A DNA stretch of 64,000 nucleotides, taken from VRUE01 sp963707965 (GTDB lineage Bacteria; Actinomycetota; Thermoleophilia; Solirubrobacterales; 70-9). How positions within the stretch are numbered: the stretch's first letter is position 1; each line of letters begins with the position of its first letter. The stretch lies in contig CAVPRR010000003.1 in the NCBI GenBank assembly GCA_963707965.1, positions 277,904 through 341,903 on the forward strand, given 5' to 3'. Below, piece by piece: positions 53,481 to 60,496 of this stretch. Below the pieces are notes generated by a model. It had not been told where the DNA came from. It worked only from the letters and a program-made list of their open reading frames with translations, and did not search any database. The translations under genes were made by a program, and so were the position numbers.

Positions 53481-53939
53481 ATGTCGCAAGCGACCCTCCA
53501 CACCAGCGCCGGGGAGATCGTGCTCGAGCTGCACGACGACGATGCCCCGAAGACGGTCGAGAACTTCCGCAAACTCGCGGCCGACAGCTTCTACGACGGG
53601 CTCATCTTCCACCGGGTCATACCCGACTTCATGATCCAGGGTGGGTGCCCGGAGGGGACGGGCCGCGGCGGCCCCGGCTACACGTTCGAGGACGAGATCA
53701 ACGAGCACAAGATCGTCCGCGGCGCGCTGGCGATGGCCAATGCGGGTCCCAACACAAACGGATCTCAATTCTTCATCGTCACCACCGAGGCGGCGCCGTG
53801 GCTGGACGGCAAGCACACCGTCTTCGGCCGGGTCAGCGACGGGATGGATGCGGTCGACGCGATCGAGTCCAGCGAGGCAGACACCTCTGACCGCCCGCGC
53901 GAGCCGCAGACGATCGAGCGCGTCGAGCTCTCCGAGTAG
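53481..53939 (+). CDS. Cyclophilin-type peptidyl-prolyl cis-trans isomerase
   Basis: 152 residues from ATG 53481. 'FYDGLIFHRVIPDFMIQGG' contains the catalytic Arg and Phe, followed by 'GRGGPGYTFEDEI', 'LAMANAGPNTNGSQFFIVT' and 'WLDGKHTVFGRV', all diagnostic. There is no signal peptide, so it is a cytosolic foldase (PpiB type). It lies just beyond the IS110 element. Confidence 0.94.
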   Translation: MSQATLHTSAGEIVLELHDDDAPKTVENFRKLAADSFYDGLIFHRVIPDFMIQGGCPEGTGRGGPGYTFEDEINEHKIVRGALAMANAGPNTNGSQFFIVTTEAAPWLDGKHTVFGRVSDGMDAVDAIESSEADTSDRPREPQTIERVELSE

Positions 53940-53978
53940 TCCCGCCTTCACCGACGGACCGAAAACGAGCCTGGCACC

Positions 53979-54104
53979 CGCCGCAAGCAGGGGACCAGTT
54001 CGATCTACCGGATCTCCGACCCCGCTGTGATGGAGCTGTGCGACCGGGTCTGCGCGGGGATGGAGTCCCAGCTCGCCGAGCTCGAGGCGCTGCTCAGCGG
54101 CTGA
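53979..54104 (+). pseudogene. C-terminal fragment resembling an ArsR-family regulator
   Basis: Only ~41 codons, 'RRKQGTSSIYRISDPAVMEL' followed by 'CDRVCAGMESQLAELEALLSG' and TGA. The pattern (basic wing, TS-x-Y-R-I-x-DP, then a C-terminal dimerisation helix) matches the end of ArsR-type winged-helix regulators. No upstream part is found in any frame before the cyclophilin stop, so it appears to be a remnant. It overlaps the convergent ion-channel gene by 11 bp. Confidence 0.45.
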
Positions 54105-54852
54105 GCTCGGGACCGCCGGCAGCGCTCTCGGCATCCCCTCCGTCGCTGCCACCACGCCGCTTCAGCAGTTGCTCGCCCGGTCTCCAGAGGCTGACCAGGC
54201 CGGCGACCAGGGTGACGAGGAAGAGCTGGCCGAGCATCATCTCGAGCCCGGCGACCATGCGGCCCGGCTGCCCGGCAGGCACGAGGTTGCCGTACCCGGT
54301 TGTCGTCAGCGTCGTGTAGCTGAAGAAGAGGAATTCGCTGCCCTTGGCATCGGCCACCTGGCTGAAGAACGGGCCGGCCTGGATGCGGTCGATGGTGGCG
54401 TAGGCGAAGCTGAAGAGGATGCCCAGCACGGCGTAGACGCTGATCGCGCCGAGGATCGTGCGGGAGCCGATCTCGGTGGAGGTCACGACCCGGCGCAGCA
54501 CGGCCAGCATCGCGATGGCGAGCAGCGTGACCTGGATCGTCGAGGCCAGGTTGAGCCAGGTGCGTTCACCGGTCGCAGCGCCGACCGCGCCAAGCACGAT
54601 CGAGACCGCCGAGAGCAGGATCGCCGCCCGCACGAACCGCGGCCGCGCATGGGAGCTGACCAGCGCGACGACCGAGGTGGCGGTGGTCACGACGATCAGG
54701 ATGACGGCGGTCCAACCCTCGTTGTCGATCAGCGATGCGAGTACGTAGGTCGTCAGCACCAGCACCAGCACCAGGCCAAAGGCGTCGCGCGCCCGCTGTG
54801 CATCCTGCAGCCACCTCTCGCGCGCAAACCAGCGGCTTGTTGTGCTGTCCAT
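54094..54852 (-). CDS. Potassium-channel-like membrane protein
   Basis: 252 residues from ATG 54852. Four hydrophobic N-terminal segments (about residues 20-125) are followed by a two-helix pore domain (Ion_trans_2): inner helix 'ILGAISVYAVLGILFSFAYA', pore loop 'FLFFSYTTLTTTGYGNLVP', where TTGYG is the K+ selectivity filter, and outer helix 'GLEMMLGQLFLVTLVAGLVSL'. Cytosolic ends are short and without a RCK domain. It would form a tetrameric K+ channel. Divergent from the membrane protein at 55078, with iteron-like repeats between them. Confidence 0.85.
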   Translation of the reverse strand: MDSTTSRWFARERWLQDAQRARDAFGLVLVLVLTTYVLASLIDNEGWTAVILIVVTTATSVVALVSSHARPRFVRAAILLSAVSIVLGAVGAATGERTWLNLASTIQVTLLAIAMLAVLRRVVTSTEIGSRTILGAISVYAVLGILFSFAYATIDRIQAGPFFSQVADAKGSEFLFFSYTTLTTTGYGNLVPAGQPGRMVAGLEMMLGQLFLVTLVAGLVSLWRPGEQLLKRRGGSDGGDAESAAGGPELSR

Positions 54853-54905
54853 ATGCGGACGTTCGGCTGGGAACGCGCCATTCCTGCCACGTTCACGCCG
54901 ACGGG

Positions 54906-54993
54906 AGTCATCCGTCACGCAGATCGCAGTCATCCGTCACGCAGATCGCAGTCATCCGTCATGCCGATCGCAGTCATCCGTCAGGCCGATGGG
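54906..54993. repeat. 22-bp tandem repeat, four units (iteron-like)
   Basis: Units at 54906, 54928, 54950 and 54972, each starting AGTCATCCGTCA. The first two are identical, the third has two changes (ATGCCG for ACGCAG), and the fourth diverges at its end. They lie 54 bp upstream of the ion-channel start and 85 bp upstream of the next gene. Confidence 0.95.
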
Positions 54994-55077
54994 GCGTCGA
55001 CGGTCACGAGGATATGACCCGCCCCTCACGGTGCTCGCCGCTTTGGGCGGCAGGGCCCATATAGAGTCGAGCGCCTC

Positions 55078-55719
55078 TTGCTCGCGGTAACCGATTTCAC
55101 CGTCGAAGCGCAGCGGCTGTTGCGCGACGAGACGCAGTTCAAGTGGTACGTCGTCACGCTTCTCGTCCTGGTCCTCTACGTCTACTCGGTTGAGGTCGAG
55201 CGGCGTCGCTGGGACGTGGTCCTCGCCGGGCTTGCCTTCTGGCTCGCCGACTGGATCAACGAGATCGTCAACTCGCTGATCCTCCATTTCAGCGACCGCG
55301 CCGCGCTGTGGACGACGACCGGCGATACGGCCTACCTGATCCTGATCGGGCTGACGATCGAGATCTCGCTGATGTTCGCGATCTCCGGTGTCATCTTCGC
55401 GAAAACGCTGCCCGAGGACCGGCGAATGAAGTTGCTCGGAATGCCGAACCGGTTGACGATCGGGCTCGGCTTCTCGATCTTCGCCGTCTTCGTCGAGGTG
55501 CTGCTCAATGGCACCGGCTACTTCCACTGGGACTACTGGTGGTGGAACTTCCCCTTCGTCTTCCCGATCGTCATCTTCGGCTATCTCTGGTTCTTCCTGA
55601 TCGCCGCCTATGTGTATGACCTCCCCGACAACCGCAGGCGGCTGCGGGTCGTCGGCGGAATGGCGGCGCTCGTCGCCATCTCGCTGGTCGTCTTCGGCCC
55701 GCTGCTCAACTGGATCTGA
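55078..55719 (+). CDS. Conserved multi-spanning membrane protein of unknown function
   Basis: 213 residues from TTG 55078 (no ATG is available upstream of the first helix). Six or seven membrane segments are separated by short loops, including 'FWLADWINEIVNSLILHF', 'YLILIGLTIEISLMFAISG', 'GNGTGYFHWDYWWW'-like aromatic loop ('LLNGTGYFHWDYWWWNFP'), and 'IVIFGYLWFFLIAAYVYDLP'. Conserved-looking charged residues (D, E in helices; R-R-M after helix 4) suggest a transport or enzymatic role, but I do not recognise the family. Confidence 0.75.
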   Translation: MLAVTDFTVEAQRLLRDETQFKWYVVTLLVLVLYVYSVEVERRRWDVVLAGLAFWLADWINEIVNSLILHFSDRAALWTTTGDTAYLILIGLTIEISLMFAISGVIFAKTLPEDRRMKLLGMPNRLTIGLGFSIFAVFVEVLLNGTGYFHWDYWWWNFPFVFPIVIFGYLWFFLIAAYVYDLPDNRRRLRVVGGMAALVAISLVVFGPLLNWI

Positions 55720-55761
55720 GTCCACGGGTGAAACCGGGTCTGAGTCCACGGGTGAAACCGG
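55715..55761. repeat. 24-bp-period direct repeat over the 3' end of the membrane-protein gene
   Basis: TCTGAGTCCACGGGTGAAAC-type unit occurs at 55715-55737 and 55739-55761, with a third partial start (TCTGG). The first copy contains the gene's TGA stop, so the duplication lies at the stop codon and does not alter the protein. Confidence 0.85.
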
Positions 55762-55830
55762 ATCTGGATCAGCGATGAAGCTGGGGCGCGAGCAGCCGGT
55801 AGGACCTGACTGATCGTGCCGGGCTCGCAG

Positions 55831-55920
55831 CGGAGGGGGAGGGATTCGAACCCCCGAGAGCACCTTACGGCCCCTAACGGTTTTCAAGACCGTCGCATTC
55901 AACCGCTCTGCCACCCCTCC
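55831..55920 (-). tRNA. tRNA-Ser (anticodon UGA)
   Basis: Read on the minus strand: acceptor GGAGGGG pairs with CCCCTCC, discriminator G; anticodon loop CTTGAAA gives UGA; a long variable arm (GGGGCCGTAAGGTGCTC) is class II as required for tRNA-Ser; T-loop TTCGAAT. Length 90 nt without CCA. Confidence 0.97.
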
Positions 55921-56071
55921 GGGTGCAGCAGAAGTCGATGCTAGACGCTCGGATTGGATTCGACGCCCCGCGCGGATGGCGTTCCTGTCCCTGCGCGGCG
56001 GTCGGTGGCGTCTGGCGAGCGTGGAGCGAACCCCCCCTGGCAAGCGTGGGCCGTGGTGATTGGATGGAGCG

Positions 56072-57226
56072 ATGCGAAGGCTGCTGCTCCTAGCCCTGGC
56101 GATGATCTTCTTCGATGTCGCGTTCTACGCGGCCATCGCTCCGCTGCTTCCCGAGTACGTGGCGCGGTTTGGGCTCAGCAAGGCGGGCGCCGGAGTCCTG
56201 TCGGCCGCCTACGCGGTCGGGACACTGCTCATGTCACTGCCGGCCGGGTTGATCGCCACCCGAGTGGGGCCGCGCCGCACCGTCATCAGCGGACTGCTGC
56301 TGCTCGGCGTCGCCAGCTTCGTGTTCGGCTTCGGCGAAGACATCGTGCTGCTCGACGCGGCGCGCTTCGTGCAGGGCATGTCTGGCGCGCTGATCTGGTC
56401 GGGAGCGCTGACCTGGCTGATCACGACCACACCGCGGGAGCGCCGCGGATCGGTGATCGGCACGGCGCTTGGCATGGCGGTCGCCGGCGCGCTCGTCGGC
56501 CCGCTTCTCGGGGCGATTGCCGCCGAGATCGGCACCGAACCCGTCTTCGGCGCCGTGCTGGTCGTCGCGGCGGCCCTCGCGTTCCTCGCCTCCCGCCTCC
56601 CCGAGGCCGCCAGCCTCGAGCGCCAGCCGCTGAGAGAGGTGGCGGCGACGATCGTCAGCCGTCCGATTCTCACCGCAACCGCTTTCGTCGCGGTCCCGTC
56701 GCTGATGTTCGGGGCGGTGGAGGTGCTTGTGCCCCTGCGCATCGACGAGCTCGGCGGCGGGCATGCGCTGATCGCTGCCGGCTTCGTCGCCGGCGCCGCA
56801 GTCGAGGCGACCCTTTCCCCGATCGCCGGCCGCTACTCGGACAGGGTGGGACGCCGCCCGCCCTTCGTCACCGGAATGGGAATCTGCGCGGCTGCGATGG
56901 TTGGAATTGCGCTCGCGCAGGGACTTGGCACGGTGACGGCCGCGCTGGTCCTCAGCTCCCTGGGGGCGGGGATCTGCTTTGCGCCGGCGACAACGACGCT
57001 CTCGGAGGCCGCCGACACGAGCCAGCTCCATCAGGGCTTTGCCGCGGGGCTCTCCAACATGGCGTGGTCGGCCGGCCAGGCGGTGGGCGCGCTTGCCGGG
57101 GGCGGCATCGCAAGCGCCGCCGGCTTTGCGGCTCCCAGCCTGATGGTCGCTGCCCTGCTGCTTGTCACGGGCGCCTACGGGTACCGCGTCCTGGGCGGGC
57201 CCGCCATGCAGCCGGCGCAGGGATAG
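56072..57226 (+). CDS. MFS transporter
   Basis: 384 residues from ATG 56072, with GGAG just upstream (a TTG at 56060 is also in frame). Twelve membrane segments; the loop 2-3 signature is 'GLIATRVGPRRTVISG' and its repeat in the second half is 'GRYSDRVGRRPPFVTG'. 'FVQGMSGALIWSGALTWLI' resembles the drug/sugar efflux branch of the family. It is 33 bp upstream of the tRNA-Ser on the opposite strand's start side and 26 bp before the FAD oxidase, with which it could be cotranscribed. Substrate unknown. Confidence 0.88.
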   Translation: MRRLLLLALAMIFFDVAFYAAIAPLLPEYVARFGLSKAGAGVLSAAYAVGTLLMSLPAGLIATRVGPRRTVISGLLLLGVASFVFGFGEDIVLLDAARFVQGMSGALIWSGALTWLITTTPRERRGSVIGTALGMAVAGALVGPLLGAIAAEIGTEPVFGAVLVVAAALAFLASRLPEAASLERQPLREVAATIVSRPILTATAFVAVPSLMFGAVEVLVPLRIDELGGGHALIAAGFVAGAAVEATLSPIAGRYSDRVGRRPPFVTGMGICAAAMVGIALAQGLGTVTAALVLSSLGAGICFAPATTTLSEAADTSQLHQGFAAGLSNMAWSAGQAVGALAGGGIASAAGFAAPSLMVAALLLVTGAYGYRVLGGPAMQPAQG

Positions 57227-57252
57227 GTGGGACGCGGCTATACCCTGCGCAG

Positions 57253-58584
57253 ATGACCAGGGGGCATGGGAAACCCTCCACTCAGTCCGGCGTCTGGCGC
57301 AATTGGGCCGGGGACCAGCAGTGTCGACCGGCGGAGATCGTCCGGCCGCGCGAGCGCGACGAGCTTGCCGCGACCGTGGTGGCGGCCGCCGAGGCGGGGC
57401 GCACCGTAGCGGTGGCCGGGTCCGGCCACTCGTTTACCGAAGCCGCGATGACGAGCGGCACGATGATCGACGTCGGGGCGCTGAGCGGGGTGATCGACGC
57501 CGATCCCGCAACCGGGCTCGTTCGGGTCGGGGCGGGAACGGTGCTGGCCGACCTCAACGAGGAGTTGAACCGCCTGGGCCTGGCGATGGAGAACCTCGGC
57601 GACATCGACCGCCAGACGGTGGCGGGCGCGATCTCCACGGGCACGCACGGTACCGGCGCGAAGCTGCGCAACATCTCCGCTCAGGTGGAGGAGGTCGAGC
57701 TGGTGACCGCCGACGGAAGCGTCCACGAGCTGGGCGGCCACGACGGCCCATCGGACATGCTGCGGGCTGCCCGGGTCGGCATCGGAGCGCTGGGCGCCAT
57801 CTCGGCAGTGACGCTCCGCTGCGTCCCCGCCTTCACGCTGCGCCGGGTGGACACTCCCCTCCCGCGCGAGGAGGTCCTCGACACCTTTCAGGAGCGGGCC
57901 GACGCCAACGACCACTTCGAGCTGTTCACCTTCCCCTACGCGGAGTCCGCCCTGGTTCTGGAGCGCAACCGCACCGCGGAACTGCCACACGCTCGCGGGC
58001 GGCTCGCGGGCTACCTCAACGACATCGTCCTCGAAAACTGGGCGCTGGAGGCGCTCTCGGCAACCGGCAGGCGCTTCCCCGCGTCGATTCCCCACCTGTC
58101 CCGCCTCGCCGCCCGCCTTGCCTCCGGGGGCGAGACGATCGACCGCAGCGACCGGGCCTTCGCCAGCGAGCGCCGGGTCCGGTTCACGGAGATGGAGTAC
58201 GGGGTGCCGCGAGAGCACGGCCCGGAGGCTGCGAGGCGGGTGATCGAGTGGGTGCGCGCCAACAGCTACCCGGTCTTCTTCCCGATCGAGATGCGGGTGA
58301 CCGCCGGCGATGACGCCCTGCTCAGCCCCTCACACGAACGGGATACCGCCTACATCGCCGTCCACCAGTACCGCGGGATGGAGTGGCGACCGTACTTCGA
58401 GGCGGTCGAGGAGATCATGAGCGGCTACGCGGGCCGCCCCCACTGGGGCAAGCGCCACTTCCAGACCGCCGCGACGCTGGCGCCGCTGTACCCGGCCTGG
58501 GCGCAGTTCCAAGCGGTGCGCGACGAGCTCGATCCCAACCGCGTCTTCACCAACGAGTACGCGGCCCGCGTCCTCGGCCCCTGA
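57253..58584 (+). CDS. FAD-linked oxidase of the D-arabinono-1,4-lactone/alditol oxidase family
   Basis: 443 residues from ATG 57253. The FAD_binding_4 domain has 'NWAGDQQCRPAEIVRPRERDEL', 'VAVAGSGHSFTEAAMT' (His of the GHSF motif is the expected covalent FAD site), 'RVGAGTVLADLNEELNRLGL' and 'AGAISTGTHGTGAKLRNIS'. The C-terminal ALO domain has 'YRGMEWRPYFEAVEEIMSG', 'RPHWGKRHF' and 'FQAVRDELDPNRVFTNEY'. Such enzymes oxidise sugar lactones or alditols with O2, producing H2O2. Cytosolic; specificity undetermined. Confidence 0.9.
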   Translation: MTRGHGKPSTQSGVWRNWAGDQQCRPAEIVRPRERDELAATVVAAAEAGRTVAVAGSGHSFTEAAMTSGTMIDVGALSGVIDADPATGLVRVGAGTVLADLNEELNRLGLAMENLGDIDRQTVAGAISTGTHGTGAKLRNISAQVEEVELVTADGSVHELGGHDGPSDMLRAARVGIGALGAISAVTLRCVPAFTLRRVDTPLPREEVLDTFQERADANDHFELFTFPYAESALVLERNRTAELPHARGRLAGYLNDIVLENWALEALSATGRRFPASIPHLSRLAARLASGGETIDRSDRAFASERRVRFTEMEYGVPREHGPEAARRVIEWVRANSYPVFFPIEMRVTAGDDALLSPSHERDTAYIAVHQYRGMEWRPYFEAVEEIMSGYAGRPHWGKRHFQTAATLAPLYPAWAQFQAVRDELDPNRVFTNEYAARVLGP

Positions 58585-58593
58585 CCCCCTCGG

Positions 58594-58611
58594 TCCCGCC
58601 GATGGGCGGGA
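58594..58611. terminator. Short hairpin between convergent genes
   Basis: TCCCGCC (58594-58600) and GGCGGGA (58605-58611) form a 7-bp stem with a GATG loop, 10 bp past the oxidase stop. No T-run. It may act as a bidirectional terminator for the two convergent genes. Confidence 0.35.
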
Positions 58612-58710
58612 AACCGGCCACATATACATAGGCCTGTTTCGGGCCGATCGACGGGCGGGCAACCACCTCGGAGCGGCTGCCGGACGGTGGGACCTCCCTT
58701 CGCACCGGTG

Positions 58711-59949
58711 TCAGAAGAAGGTTTGGCCCTCACCGCGGTAGGTGGGCACGACGTCGACGATCTCCCCACCCTCGACCAGATGGAGGACGTCGAAGCGCTC
58801 GCAGAGCTCGCCCGCCTTGGCGTGACGGAGGTAGACGCGGTCGCCGATCGACAGATTCGCGGCCGGCGGGCCGAGCATGGGCGTCTGCACCTCGCCCGCA
58901 CCCTCCTCGGGGTCGAGACTGAGACCCGGTGGAAGCCAGGGAACGGGGAGCCGCGCAGGATCGCCGCTGCCCGATGCGAGATAGCCGCCGCCCAGGGCGG
59001 TCGCCACGCCGGGGGCCGGCTTGCGCACGATCGGCAGCGCAAAGCCGGCGGCTGGGGTGAGCGAGAAGCGGCTGTAGTGGTCGAAGAGTGCAGGGGCGTA
59101 GAAGCCCGAGCCGGCGGTGACCTCGGTGACAGTGTCCTCAGCAGACGTCAGCTCGAGGCTGCCGGTGCCGCCGCCGTTCACGATCGGCAGCCCGGCGTGG
59201 TCGCGAACCGCCGCGACGATCGCGCCGCGGCGCTCGGCCAGCTCGGCGGCGGAGCGGCGCTGCATGAAGCGGATCGCGGCGCCGCGGAGGCGCCGTCCCG
59301 GTGGTCTGTCGCCGACCCCGGCGATCTGGCCCTCGTACGCCATCAGCGCGACCAGCTCGACCTGTGGGCGACGCTCGATCTCCTGCGCCAGCGCCACCGC
59401 CTGCTCCACCGTGTGGACAGGGGAGCGCTTCGGGCCGACCTTCACCCGGCCGCCCAGCGCCCACCAGCTCGCGTCAACATCGATGCAGACCCGCATGGGT
59501 GCTGCCCCCGCGCCCAGCACCGACTCGATTGCATCGAGGTGCTCCGTGCAGTCGACCATCACGATCGGCGCACCCTGCGGGTTGGCAACCGAGCGCAGCG
59601 CCAGCTCGCCGAGCGCCCCCCTGTCGGCCGTCGGGTAGGCAAGCAGCAGGTTCTCGTACCCCTGCTCGGCCAGCCACAGGGTCTCCGGCAGGGTGAAGGT
59701 CAGCAGGCCGGCGAAACGCTCGTCCCGCGCCAGGATGCGATCCAGTAGCGCCCGGCAGCGCAGCGACTTGCTCGCCACCCGCACCGGCTTGTCGCCGGCG
59801 CGCCCCAGCATCTCCTCCGCGTTGGACCACATCGCATCGAGGTCGACGAAGGCAAACGGCGCCTCGACCTCCTCGAAGATCTCTTCAAGGCGCGCGTGCG
59901 GGTTGTCCTCCTCGAATTGGCCGTGTGAGTGGTCGGGGGCGGGCGACAC
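58711..59949 (-). CDS. PLP-dependent amino acid deaminase/aldolase (alanine racemase-fold, D-threonine aldolase-like)
   Basis: 412 residues from GTG 59949. The alanine racemase-type barrel starts 'FAFVDLDAMWSNAEEML', and 'VRVASKSLRCRAL' contains the PLP lysine. 'CIDVDASWWALG', 'LMAYEGQIAGVGD' and 'IVNGGGTGSLE' (phosphate loop) follow. The C-terminal D-ser_dehydrat domain has 'GDRVYLRHAKAGELCERFD', where His and Cys form the metal site of D-threonine aldolase and D-serine dehydratase. It would act on D- or L-hydroxy amino acids in the cytosol. The substrate cannot be assigned. Convergent with the FAD oxidase. Confidence 0.87.
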   Translation of the reverse strand: MSPAPDHSHGQFEEDNPHARLEEIFEEVEAPFAFVDLDAMWSNAEEMLGRAGDKPVRVASKSLRCRALLDRILARDERFAGLLTFTLPETLWLAEQGYENLLLAYPTADRGALGELALRSVANPQGAPIVMVDCTEHLDAIESVLGAGAAPMRVCIDVDASWWALGGRVKVGPKRSPVHTVEQAVALAQEIERRPQVELVALMAYEGQIAGVGDRPPGRRLRGAAIRFMQRRSAAELAERRGAIVAAVRDHAGLPIVNGGGTGSLELTSAEDTVTEVTAGSGFYAPALFDHYSRFSLTPAAGFALPIVRKPAPGVATALGGGYLASGSGDPARLPVPWLPPGLSLDPEEGAGEVQTPMLGPPAANLSIGDRVYLRHAKAGELCERFDVLHLVEGGEIVDVVPTYRGEGQTFF

Positions 59950-59983
59950 CGGATGAGCGTAACTGCGCCGCCCCCGGTTTTCC

Positions 59984-60090
59984 GCCGACGGGACGGAAAC
60001 AGACGACATAGGTGCATTTCCGTCCCGTCGGCGTGGCCATCCAATCGACGGGACGATTTCGCACCGTATAGGTTCGTTTTCGTCCCGTCG
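59984..60090. repeat. Palindromic element pair, locus 4 (inverted orientation)
   Basis: Hairpins at 59984-60032 and 60046-60090 are in reverse orientation relative to loci 1-3 (GATTTCGCACCGTATAGGT in the second). In the first, arms GCCGACGGGACGGAAA and TTTCCGTCCCGTCGGC form a perfect 16-bp stem. The spacer GTGGCCATCCAAT is the complement of the usual spacer. It is in the intergenic region upstream of the PLP-enzyme gene. Confidence 0.92.
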
Positions 60091-60133
60091 ACGACGATCG
60101 GTGGCCGGTGGCCCGCAGCCGACGTCCAGAGAA

Positions 60134-60234
60134 GGCGACGCTAACGAGTATCCGGTTCCGTCCGGCACAGGTGTCGATCTCTGTGAGATCCGTGCCTGGT
60201 CCGGAGTCAACCGGATACTCATGGGCGGCGCTAA
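60134..60234. repeat. MITE-like palindrome flanked by direct repeats
   Basis: Outer inverted repeats GAGTATCCGGTT (60146-60157) and AACCGGATACTC (60209-60220) are perfect; inner hairpin GATCTC-TGT-GAGATC is at 60176-60190. Direct repeats GGCGACGCTAA (60134-60144) and GGCGGCGCTAA (60224-60234) flank it with one mismatch, resembling a target-site duplication. It lies just upstream of tRNA-Ser(GCU). Confidence 0.7.
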
Positions 60235-60248
60235 TGTGTTGTGCCCCC

Positions 60249-60337
60249 GGAGAGGTGGCCGAGCGGCTGAAGGCACTCGCCTGCTAAGCGAGTAGGGGGC
60301 GCAAGCTCTCTCGAGGGTTCGAATCCCTCCCTCTCCG
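60249..60337 (+). tRNA. tRNA-Ser (anticodon GCU)
   Basis: Acceptor GGAGAGG pairs with CCTCTCC, discriminator G. Anticodon arm ACTCGC-CTGCTAA-GCGAGT gives GCU. Long variable arm (AGGGGGCGCAAGCTCTC) and T-loop TTCGAAT. 89 nt without CCA. Confidence 0.97.
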
Positions 60338-60389
60338 CTCCCGTTGTGTCGCAGGCCTCGGAGACAGATGTCCTGAGATTTCGTAGACA

Positions 60390-60403
60390 CCTCCCTCTCC
60401 GCT
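60390..60403 (+). repeat. 14-bp copy of the tRNA-Ser 3' end (att-like)
   Basis: CCTCCCTCTCCGCT repeats the sequence at 60326-60339, which spans the end of tRNA-Ser(GCU) and two bases beyond. Duplicated tRNA 3' ends are classic attachment-site scars; only 50 bp lies between the copies, so any element has been lost. Confidence 0.6.
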
Positions 60404-60496
60404 TTGGCGGGTGGTTCGCTTCATCGGACGGCGTGGTTCGGGAGAGGTTGCGGAGTGCAATCTCACACCTGTGTGCCGGGCCGCGTTAGTAGGGAG

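Noticed and set aside
54906..54993. 22-bp repeats considered as CRISPR or plasmid origin
   Set aside because: No spacers between units and no rep or partition gene nearby.
58605..58660. Sequence with GGGAAACC...ATACATAGGCC...TTTCGG resembling the palindromic element
   Set aside because: The arms do not pair as in the four real loci and the GACGGGAC core is missing.
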